This document shows, piece after piece, positions 6,036 to 14,147 of a stretch of DNA of 28,826 nucleotides. The stretch lies in IMG/VR virus record IMGVR_UViG_3300042904_000293, positions 1 to 28,826 of that record; one strand, given 5' to 3'. The DNA is from a virus. Every line of letters begins with the position of its first letter. Within the stretch, counting starts at the first letter, position 1. The translations under genes and the position numbers were made by a program. The notes under the pieces are model-generated. The model was not told where the DNA came from. It did no database searches and saw only the letters and a list, made by a program, of their open reading frames with translations.

Positions 6036-9000
6036 ATTAACGATCGCGACATAGAGGTAATCCTCCGGGTTCGCTCCGAACTCGACAAGCTCCAGCGCGA
6101 GCTACGTGATACCAAGCGCGCGGCCGAGGCGGTCGACGGTACGGACCTTGAGATCGAAGCCCGCTTCAGGGAAGAAGAGCTTAAGCGCGGTATCGCGGCG
6201 GCACAGGACATGGTTCGGAAAGCCTTCAAGGGGAAAGCCAACGAGATACGCTTCGCTGTACGTAAGGGTGACCTTGATGCTTTGGAGGACCTGCGCAAGG
6301 AGTTTACCGACAAGCGCATGGAGATCGAGGCCAAGGTCAAGAGCGATGAGGCCCGCGATGAAGTCGATGATCTGGGGCGGCGCCTTCAGCGCCTCGGGGC
6401 CATGCGCATATCAGCGGAGGCCGACCTAGACGGCGACCAATTCGACCGGGAAGTTGCCAAACTTCTCCGGGAAGCGAACAAGATAGAGGGCGCTGTATTC
6501 CAGGCGCGGCTCGATTCCGACGGATCCGAACAGGTGGAAGCGGCTATCGACCGCGCTTTAGCTTCGCTCCGAGATTTCGATGGAGAGACCGCCACCGCCA
6601 TCCTCCGGGTCCGCGGCGAGTCGGGAGTCAATGAAGCCGCCAAGCTGCGCTCGTCGATCGGTGATATCGAGGTAGAGGCAAAGGTCAATCTCGGCAGCTC
6701 CCTCGCCTCACTCGCATCATTTACCAAGGGGCTTACTACCTCAAAGACGGCGGGCTCGGGCCTCGTGCGCGAGATGAATGTTGTCTCCGCCGGCATTCAG
6801 CTCGTCACCCGTGCCATGATCGTCGCCGCTGCCGCCGGTGCTCTGCCGCTCGCCGGAGCGTTCGGCACCCTCGTCGGCGCCCTCGGTGGAGCTGTCGCAG
6901 GATTCGGACTTCTGGCCGCCGCCGCCGCACCTTCGATCGTCGCCATGAGCGAACACGAGGAAGCACAGAACAGAGTCGCATCCGAGACCAACTCTCTAGA
7001 ATCGGCGCAGCGGAGCTACCGTGATGCCCTCGAGCAGGTCGAAGAGACGCAGCGCTCGACCAATCAGGCTGTTGCCGAGGCTGCGAGAGCCTACCGGGAG
7101 TCCCTCGAGGCCATAGACCAGGCACGAGAAGAGGCGAGGGCGGGGGTCGAAGATGCGATTGAGTCCTACCAGCAGTCCCTACGTGACCTCGCAGAGACGA
7201 CTTTGCAGGCTAACCGCCAGGTCGCCGATGCCGCCCGCGCCGCAGCGGAGGCCGAGCGGAATCTCGCCCAGGCCAAGATAGAAGCTCGGCAAGCCGAGCA
7301 GGATGCGCTTGAATCGCTTGCCGAAACCGAGCGAGAACTTGCGCAAACCCGGCGCGATGTAGCCGAGCAGATTCAGGAAGCCTACGCCTCCTACAAGGAT
7401 TCTGTTGAAGCTATCGCCGAGGCTGAAGTGGCAGCGCGTGAGCAGGTCGCAGAAGCAACCAAAGAAGTGCAGGCTGCCGAGCGTGAATTGGCCGAAACCC
7501 AAGCCGCCGTACGCCAAAGAATCGCAGAAGCTACAGAGGCGCTTGCTGAGGCACATGAAAATCTTCGCGAGACAGCTCGCGACGTAGCCGAGCAGAACGC
7601 CGAGGCGTGGCGGTCCTACCAGGAGGCCCTAAAAGGCGTTCAGGAAGCAGAAGCGGAAGCTGCACGCAACAACCGTGAAGCGATGCAGGAATACAAGGAA
7701 GCAATAAAGGCTGTCGCCGATGCGAGACGAGAGGCTGCCCAGCAGGTCAAGGAGGCTATACGAGCTGAGGCCGAAGCCGAGCGAAATCTGGCCCAGACGA
7801 GGCGTGAAGTAGCGCAAGATATCCAAGAAGCTATTCAGGCGCAGCGGGAGGCCGAGCGCGACCTAGCCCAGACGGTGCGTGAAGTGGCCCGGGATATCAA
7901 AGAGGCCATCCGAGCCGAAGCCGAGGCGGCACGCGACCTAGCCCAGACGCGCCGCGATGTAGCCCAGGATATCCGGGATGCCATCCGCGATGTAGCAGAA
8001 GCCGAGCGCGACCTGGCAGAGGCTCAGCGCGATACAGCCGAGCAGATCAAGGACGCCTGGCAGTCGTATCAGGAGGCCGTGGAGGCCGTCGGTGAAGCCC
8101 AGCAAGAGGCTCACGAGAACGTACAGAATGCGATAGAGGCGCACCGCGAAGCCGTAATAGACCTTGCGGATACCCAGCGGGAAGCAGCCGAGAGGGTGCG
8201 CGATGCACTTGAGTCGCAGGCTGATGCGGCTCGCGATCTCGCAGACGCGAGAGAGGATACAGCCAAGCAGATCCGTGATGCGATCGAGTCTGAGGCCGAG
8301 GCGAGGCGTGACCTTGCGGACGTTGAGCGCGATGCGGCCAAGCGGATAATCGACGCCAGGGACGCCATAGCCGATGCTGATGAGGCGGCCATAGAGGCTG
8401 CCGAGAAGGTGGCTGAAGCGCGTGAAAATCTCATAGACATCACGCTCTCCGTTGCCGAAGCCCAGCGCGAGCTGAATGCGGCGATGCGCGAGGAGCCTTT
8501 CGAGGTCGAGCAGCTAGAGCTGAATCTCCAGGACGCCAGGCTCAAGGGCGCGGAAATCGCAGCGCAAATCGCCGAGCAGCAGCGGATACTCGCGATAGCA
8601 CGCGAGTACGACTACGCGCCGGGCATGGCGGTTACAGAGCAGGATATTGCTAGGCTCCAGCTCGAGCAGGCACAGAACGCACTCGATCAGAGGAAGGCCG
8701 AACAAGCCCTCGCCGAAGCGAGGGCCAATGGTTCCGAGAATTTGCAGAGCGCCCAGGAGCGCTACCAGGAAGCCTTAGACAAACAACGCGAGGCTATCGA
8801 GGCTATCGCCGATGCCGAGGAGGCGCGGACCGAGGCGACCCAGGCCGCGGCAGAAGCCCGTATCGAATACAACGAAACGATTCTCGAGCAGCAGCGCAGG
8901 ATCCTCGATGCCGAGAGGAAGCTGCATGAGGCCGAGGAGGCTATTGTTGAGGCGCGGGTCGAGGGTGCCAGGCGCATTGAGGACGCCCAGAGGCGATTCG

Positions 9001-12000
9001 CCGAATCCGTCCGCACCGTCGCGGAAGCCCAAAGGGACGCAGCCCGGGCCGTAGCAGAAGCTCAGGAGCGGGTCGCGGAGACGGCCCAAGAAATTATCGT
9101 TGCCCAGCGCGAAGGAGCAGAGGCAGTCCTCGAGGCCCAGGAATCGGCTCGCGAGGCATATAGCGCCTACCTCGAAGCGCAAATCGAGGGGGCGCGGCGG
9201 ATACGTGAGGCACAGAGGGCGATCCTGGAGGCCGAGCGCAACCTCGCCCGCACTCGCATTGAAGGCGCCCAGCAGATACGTGAGGCAGAGAGGGCGCTAC
9301 TGGAAGCGACGCGCAACATCACCCGTGTTCGGATCGAGGGTGCGCGTCAGATACGCGAGGCGGAAAAGGCGCTACTGGAAGCGACTCGCAACGTCACCCG
9401 TGTTCGGATCGAGGGTGCCCAGAGGATAAGAGAAGCCGAGCGAAATCTGGCCGAGGCAACCAGAGCCGTCATCCGGGCCCAGAGAGAGGGCGCGCAGGCC
9501 ATTAGAGAGGCCCAGGAAAGAGCGCTTGAATTGGCGCGCGAAGTTGTGCGGGTTCGCAGGGAGGGCGAGAAGTCGATCGCCGAGGCGCACAGACAAGCGA
9601 TGGAGCAATTCAGGAACTACGTCGAGACCGTCAGAGAAGGAAACGAGCGCATGGCGGAGGCTCAAGAGGAAGTCCGCAAGCGCGAGCAAGAAGTAAGGAT
9701 AGCTCGCAGAGAGGGCGCTCGCGAGATCCAGGCGATGTATGCCAACCTTATACAGTCTCAAAGAAACCTCGTCAATGCCGAGAACGAAGGCGTCAAGGAT
9801 GTTCGGGAGGCCCGAGAGCGCTCTCTCGAGGAGTTTGAGAATTACCTCGATACCATCACTGAAGGGAATGAGCAAATCGCCGAGGGCGAGCGGCGTGTCA
9901 AGGAGGAGCACGAGAACGTCGCCCAGGTCCGTCGGGAGGGCATCCAACGTGTACAGGAAATGGAGCGGGCGCTCAACGAAGCCGAACGCAACTGGCACCG
10001 CGCCCGCGTGGATAGGGCCAATGCAATTAAAGAAGCAAACATCAAGGTCGCCGAGAGCTACGAGGGCATAGGGGAGGCAAGGAAAAAGGGCGCGGAGCTG
10101 ATCGCTGCCGCCGAAGAGGACGCCGCAAACAAACTCCGCGCCCTGCACCAGGCGCAGATTGACCGGGCAAACCAGATGCGCGACGCCCACCAGGCAGTTG
10201 AGGACGCACAGAAGGATCTGAAGCAGGCCATAAAGGATCTGACTGATGCCCTCAATGACGAGGGTGTGAAGCTACACCAATTCGAGAAAGACCTCATCAA
10301 GAGGTGGAAGAAGCTGTGGGAAGACTGGGAGTTCTATTCTCGCCCGGCCCGTAAGGTCCTCGCTCGCATTGCGATCGACGTCATGGATCTTACGACCAAG
10401 GCGTTCCCGGCCCTCGGAGAGGCGGCCGAGGAGAGCGCTCTGGCCCTGGAGGAATCCTGGCAGAGGTTCAAGGAGAACATCACAAAGCCTAAGCAGCTCG
10501 AGCTGCTTCAGGAGATCCTGGACAGGCTCCCGGGCCTGACTCGTCAGGCTGCGAACGCCGCATCGGATATCGTTCTTACCGGCATAAACATCTTCGCGGC
10601 ATCCCTGCCAGCGGCCAAGGATTTTTTCCAGTACGTCAACCCGAAGCTGAATGATCTCAGGAATTGGTCTTCTTCAGAAAAGGGGCAGAACTCACTCAGA
10701 GACTTTTTCAAGGCGGGCGAGGAGTTCGCGGAGAAGGTGCTGGACACCATCGGCCGTGTGCTCAAAGGTCTCGGGAAACTAAGCAACCATCCCGGCTCAA
10801 AAGAGTTCATCAACCGGGTGCTAGATTTTGTGGGTGAAGTTGGGGATAACCTGCCTGTGCTCGGCGAGTGGTTCGAGGTTATGAACGATATCGCTGGTGC
10901 GATCGGCTGGGTGATCCAGAAGCTCGACAAGGTGCGCGAGAAGATCAACAACGCGGCTGATGCGTGGCAGAAGTGGACGCCGGCCTGGCTCGATCCGATT
11001 ATGAAGAAGATCGAGAAACTCACGGACGAAGAGCTCTCGGACATGCTCATCAAGCTCGGGCTCATCTACGGTGCCTACCGTTTCCTTGGCGGCCGTCTCG
11101 TCATAAGCGCGATCACCTCAGTCGGTACGGCGATCGCAACCCACGTACTGCCGCGTCTACTCACCTGGCTGACGAGGCTTCGTCTGATAAACCGCACTCC
11201 GCCCAACCCGATCCCGACGCCTACGGCGTGGCCGACCACGGGGCCGGGCGGTCCGATGGTATCGCCCAGGCCGGATACCTCAAGGAGCACGGCGCGCAAG
11301 CTCGCCGACGGCTTCAAGAAGGTCATCGCAAGTGCGATCGCCCTTATGGCCGGCGTGGGTGGACTGATCGCCCTTAGCGCTCTGGCCATCGGCCTCCTCG
11401 TCTACATCGTCTGGAAGTACGACCACCAGAAGGCCGCGGCCGAGTTCAAGAAGTCGATGGAGGAAGGGAAGAAGGCGGGCAAGGAAGCAGGGGACAACTA
11501 TACCGACTCGCTGGCCAACGCCATCATCGCCGGCCTCTCAGACGTGCCGCTTCTCGGTCCGTTCCTCGAGTGGCTTAACAAGAACATCATCCAGCCCGGT
11601 GATGAGGCTCTCGGCAAGTGGGATCCGATCGACTACTGGGTGCAGGAGCTCCTCGGCAAGGGACCGCCCAAGGGTCTCGGGCCGTTCGGGCAGGGTCTCA
11701 TGGAAATGATAATAGCCGGCATGAGGCAGATGCCGCTTATCGGTCCCTTGATCCAGCTCATAGAGCAGGCGTTCGGTCAGGGCCGGGACAAGAGCAAGGG
11801 CTTGAACTGGAAGGGCATCGGCTCCGCTGCTATCGAAGCCATCCTCTCGGGTCTAAGGAACACTCCCTTTATCGGTCCGGTCATACAATTCATCGAGTCG
11901 TGGTTCACGAAGTCTCGGGATAAGTCCAAGGGCTTGAGCTGGAAGAACATAGGCTCTGCTGCCTGGAACGCGATCAAGGCCGGGATACCCGGAGCGGGTC

Positions 12001-14144
12001 TTATCGGGGCCGCGGTGAAGTCGATCGGTGATTGGTTCACCCGTTCCAACAACTCCTCGAAGGGACGCAACTGGAAGGGCATCGGCTCCTTTGCCTGGAA
12101 TGCGATCAAGCGGGCGCTACCTGGAGCAGGGCTGATAGCCTTCGCCGTCGAGCAAATCGGGAACTGGTTCACCCGCTCCAACAATTCATCGAAGGGGCGT
12201 AACTGGAAAGGCATCGGATCGTTCGCCTGGAACGCCATAAAGAGGGCGCTGCCCGCTGTGGGTCTTATCGCTGCGGCGGTAGAGCAGATCGGGAACTGGT
12301 TCACACGGTCGAATAGCTCCTCCAAGAATCGCAACTGGAAGGGGATCGGCTCCTTTGCCTGGAACGCTATCAAGAGAGCTCTACCCGGAGCTGGCCTGAT
12401 AGCGTTCGCGGTAGAGCAGATCGGGAACTGGTTCACACGGTCGAACACTTCCTCGAAGAATCGCAACTGGAAGGGCATCGGCTCCTTTGCCTGGAACGCC
12501 ATCAAGCGGGCGCTGCCGGCCGTAGGTCTTATCGCAGCGGCCGTGAAGCAGATCGGCGACTGGTTCAACCGCTCCAACACCTCTTCAAAGAATCGCAACT
12601 GGAAGGGGATCGGATCGTTCGCGTGGAACGCTATCAAGCGGGCGCTGCCGGCCGTGGGCCTCATCGCCGCGGCCGTGAAGCAGATCGGTGACTGGTTCAC
12701 TCGATCGAACAACTCCTCGAAGAATCGCAACTGGAAGGGCATCGGCTCCTTTGCCTGGAATGCCATCAAGCGGGCCTTGCCGGCTGTAGGTCTTATCGCA
12801 GCGGCCGTGAAGCAGATCGGCGACTGGTTCACGCGGTCGAATAACTCGTCGAAGCAGCGCAACTGGAAGGGTATCGGTTCAGCCGCCTTCAACGCCATCA
12901 AGAACGCGATACCCGGAGTTGGCCTGATCGCTGCTGGGGTGAAGGCGATCGGTAACTGGTTTACGAAGTCGAGCTCCTCCTCCAAGAATCGTAACTGGAA
13001 AGGCATCGGCTCGGCTGCGTTCAACGCGATCAAGAATGCGCTGCCCGGGGTGGGACTTGTTACCGCTGGCGTGAACATAATCAGGAATTGGTACAACCGG
13101 ACGGTCAAGGAGAAGAACTCCAAGAACTGGAAGGGCATCGGCTCCAGTGTCATCACGGCGATCAAGGCGGGCGTTGGGGGAGCTCCCGCGATCGGCACCG
13201 GCATCATCGCCTCCATCCTCAAGGGCATGGACGTTAAAAAAATGATTGAGGAGGGTAAGAAAAAGGGCCAGAACTTCATCGACGGTTTCAGAAAATGGGT
13301 CCATTGGGAGTACGAAGGTAAGCAATCAGGCGGGGAGCTGAACAAGGGTATAAACGGCATCAACTTCTGGGAGACGGGTCGCAACAAGGGCGAGAATTTC
13401 AAGGCTGGCTTTAACTGGCATCACTGGAACTCCCTGGGTTGGAACGTGGCGATCGGTATTTTCAACGGCATCAACCACTACAACTTCTGGAACCTTGGGC
13501 ACAACAAGGGTCAGAACTTCGTGCAGGGCTGGAACGCTGCGACGCAGATCCGCTCGCCCTCGAAGGTGATGTACCGCTCAGGCCGTGACACCGTGCTAGG
13601 TGCCGTGCAGGGCATCGAAGCTACCGCGCCGCTGGCGGTGCGGGCGGCCGAGGACATGGCGAACAAGGTAACTGACGCCATGAAGCAGACCGAGGCGACT
13701 GTCGTAGCCGACACCATCGGCCGCGAGGTGCGCGCGTTCCGTACTCGCGAGAGAAACTACGCAACGCACATGCAGCGGCGTCTCGCCCTCGCCAAGCGTG
13801 TCAACCGGGAGATCGCCCGCTCGCAGGGAGAGACGATCGGACGTGCGTCCCCCGATGCGCCTTCGGCGACCACCCGGACGCACCGCTCGCGCATCTCGCC
13901 CGAGCCGTTCGGTCCGTCCGCCGGCGGGAGTGCGCCGGCGCCCAATGTCGAGGTCAACGTCAATATCTCCGAGGGTGCGGTCAAGGTAGAGGGTGCAGGC
14001 GGCGACCCCGTGGCGGTTAGCGAAGAGATCCTACAGCAGTTGATTGCTAGAATGGGACCCGAGATGAAGCGCCAAATCCTAGCGACGCTTGCCGAGGCCG
14101 ACGAGGCACGCGCCTCTTATCGAACAGGTTCGAGAGGAGGCTAG
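6036..14144 (+). CDS. Tape measure protein, about 2,700 residues
   Basis: Sets tail length and is ejected ahead of the DNA. From an ATT start at 6036 it has 2,702 residues; the first ATG in frame is 6210 (2,644 residues), but the 58 codons before it encode typical tape-measure N-terminal sequence (IEVILRVRSELDKLQREL) and the in-frame stop is at 6024-6026. In order: charged helices; a hydrophobic Ala/Gly-rich segment (DNA 6801-6951); about 1,100 residues of coiled coil (6950-10270) with a 25-residue period; a mixed helical domain; a second hydrophobic segment (11311-11415); ten 44-residue repeats (11784-13103); and a C-terminal part with the family motif IRSPSKVMYRSGRDTVLGAV (about 13545-13604), ending in GPEMKRQIL. 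No lysozyme or peptidase domain is seen. The stop is three bases before the next gene. Confidence 0.95.
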   Translation: MNDRDIEVILRVRSELDKLQRELRDTKRAAEAVDGTDLEIEARFREEELKRGIAAAQDMVRKAFKGKANEIRFAVRKGDLDALEDLRKEFTDKRMEIEAKVKSDEARDEVDDLGRRLQRLGAMRISAEADLDGDQFDREVAKLLREANKIEGAVFQARLDSDGSEQVEAAIDRALASLRDFDGETATAILRVRGESGVNEAAKLRSSIGDIEVEAKVNLGSSLASLASFTKGLTTSKTAGSGLVREMNVVSAGIQLVTRAMIVAAAAGALPLAGAFGTLVGALGGAVAGFGLLAAAAAPSIVAMSEHEEAQNRVASETNSLESAQRSYRDALEQVEETQRSTNQAVAEAARAYRESLEAIDQAREEARAGVEDAIESYQQSLRDLAETTLQANRQVADAARAAAEAERNLAQAKIEARQAEQDALESLAETERELAQTRRDVAEQIQEAYASYKDSVEAIAEAEVAAREQVAEATKEVQAAERELAETQAAVRQRIAEATEALAEAHENLRETARDVAEQNAEAWRSYQEALKGVQEAEAEAARNNREAMQEYKEAIKAVADARREAAQQVKEAIRAEAEAERNLAQTRREVAQDIQEAIQAQREAERDLAQTVREVARDIKEAIRAEAEAARDLAQTRRDVAQDIRDAIRDVAEAERDLAEAQRDTAEQIKDAWQSYQEAVEAVGEAQQEAHENVQNAIEAHREAVIDLADTQREAAERVRDALESQADAARDLADAREDTAKQIRDAIESEAEARRDLADVERDAAKRIIDARDAIADADEAAIEAAEKVAEARENLIDITLSVAEAQRELNAAMREEPFEVEQLELNLQDARLKGAEIAAQIAEQQRILAIAREYDYAPGMAVTEQDIARLQLEQAQNALDQRKAEQALAEARANGSENLQSAQERYQEALDKQREAIEAIADAEEARTEATQAAAEARIEYNETILEQQRRILDAERKLHEAEEAIVEARVEGARRIEDAQRRFAESVRTVAEAQRDAARAVAEAQERVAETAQEIIVAQREGAEAVLEAQESAREAYSAYLEAQIEGARRIREAQRAILEAERNLARTRIEGAQQIREAERALLEATRNITRVRIEGARQIREAEKALLEATRNVTRVRIEGAQRIREAERNLAEATRAVIRAQREGAQAIREAQERALELAREVVRVRREGEKSIAEAHRQAMEQFRNYVETVREGNERMAEAQEEVRKREQEVRIARREGAREIQAMYANLIQSQRNLVNAENEGVKDVREARERSLEEFENYLDTITEGNEQIAEGERRVKEEHENVAQVRREGIQRVQEMERALNEAERNWHRARVDRANAIKEANIKVAESYEGIGEARKKGAELIAAAEEDAANKLRALHQAQIDRANQMRDAHQAVEDAQKDLKQAIKDLTDALNDEGVKLHQFEKDLIKRWKKLWEDWEFYSRPARKVLARIAIDVMDLTTKAFPALGEAAEESALALEESWQRFKENITKPKQLELLQEILDRLPGLTRQAANAASDIVLTGINIFAASLPAAKDFFQYVNPKLNDLRNWSSSEKGQNSLRDFFKAGEEFAEKVLDTIGRVLKGLGKLSNHPGSKEFINRVLDFVGEVGDNLPVLGEWFEVMNDIAGAIGWVIQKLDKVREKINNAADAWQKWTPAWLDPIMKKIEKLTDEELSDMLIKLGLIYGAYRFLGGRLVISAITSVGTAIATHVLPRLLTWLTRLRLINRTPPNPIPTPTAWPTTGPGGPMVSPRPDTSRSTARKLADGFKKVIASAIALMAGVGGLIALSALAIGLLVYIVWKYDHQKAAAEFKKSMEEGKKAGKEAGDNYTDSLANAIIAGLSDVPLLGPFLEWLNKNIIQPGDEALGKWDPIDYWVQELLGKGPPKGLGPFGQGLMEMIIAGMRQMPLIGPLIQLIEQAFGQGRDKSKGLNWKGIGSAAIEAILSGLRNTPFIGPVIQFIESWFTKSRDKSKGLSWKNIGSAAWNAIKAGIPGAGLIGAAVKSIGDWFTRSNNSSKGRNWKGIGSFAWNAIKRALPGAGLIAFAVEQIGNWFTRSNNSSKGRNWKGIGSFAWNAIKRALPAVGLIAAAVEQIGNWFTRSNSSSKNRNWKGIGSFAWNAIKRALPGAGLIAFAVEQIGNWFTRSNTSSKNRNWKGIGSFAWNAIKRALPAVGLIAAAVKQIGDWFNRSNTSSKNRNWKGIGSFAWNAIKRALPAVGLIAAAVKQIGDWFTRSNNSSKNRNWKGIGSFAWNAIKRALPAVGLIAAAVKQIGDWFTRSNNSSKQRNWKGIGSAAFNAIKNAIPGVGLIAAGVKAIGNWFTKSSSSSKNRNWKGIGSAAFNAIKNALPGVGLVTAGVNIIRNWYNRTVKEKNSKNWKGIGSSVITAIKAGVGGAPAIGTGIIASILKGMDVKKMIEEGKKKGQNFIDGFRKWVHWEYEGKQSGGELNKGINGINFWETGRNKGENFKAGFNWHHWNSLGWNVAIGIFNGINHYNFWNLGHNKGQNFVQGWNAATQIRSPSKVMYRSGRDTVLGAVQGIEATAPLAVRAAEDMANKVTDAMKQTEATVVADTIGREVRAFRTRERNYATHMQRRLALAKRVNREIARSQGETIGRASPDAPSATTRTHRSRISPEPFGPSAGGSAPAPNVEVNVNISEGAVKVEGAGGDPVAVSEEILQQLIARMGPEMKRQILATLAEADEARASYRTGSRGG
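9294..9418 (+). repeat. Near-identical 75-bp direct repeats in the tape measure coiled coil
   Basis: A 50-base block beginning GCGCTACTGGAAGCGAC at 9294 recurs at 9369 with about two differences. It is part of a wider 75-bp (25-codon) period encoding RIEGA-x-x-IREAE units. The same period is seen earlier, for example at 7857 and 7932, encoding ERDLAQT and ARDLAQT units. Confidence 0.8.
11784..13103 (+). repeat. Ten tandem 132-bp (44-residue) repeats in the tape measure gene
   Basis: Units start at 11784, 11916, 12048, 12180, 12312, 12444, 12576, 12708, 12840 and 12972. Each encodes x-x-S-S-K-x-R-N-W-K-G-I-G-S, then an amphipathic helix (FAWNAIKRALP), a hydrophobic helix (GLIAAAVKQIG) and D/N-W-F-T-R-S. 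Units 3-8 are nearly identical, the flanking ones diverged, and degenerate copies extend the array on both sides (about 11500-11783 and 13104-13230). Some alternate units share the PGAG..AFAVEQIGN or PAVG..AAAVKQIGD version, suggesting duplication of one- and two-unit blocks. Confidence 0.92.
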
Positions 14145-14147
14145 GAG

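Noticed and set aside
5588-6040. A 150-codon + strand frame overlapping the chaperone extension
   Set aside because: Its product is Arg/Gly-rich and shows no protein-like pattern, while the overlapping frame gives a typical T domain.
11777-13402. A 541-codon open frame on the - strand
   Set aside because: It lies exactly opposite the 44-residue repeat array of the tape measure; absence of stops comes from the repeated codons. Its product is a repeated mirror of those units with no start context or independent signal.
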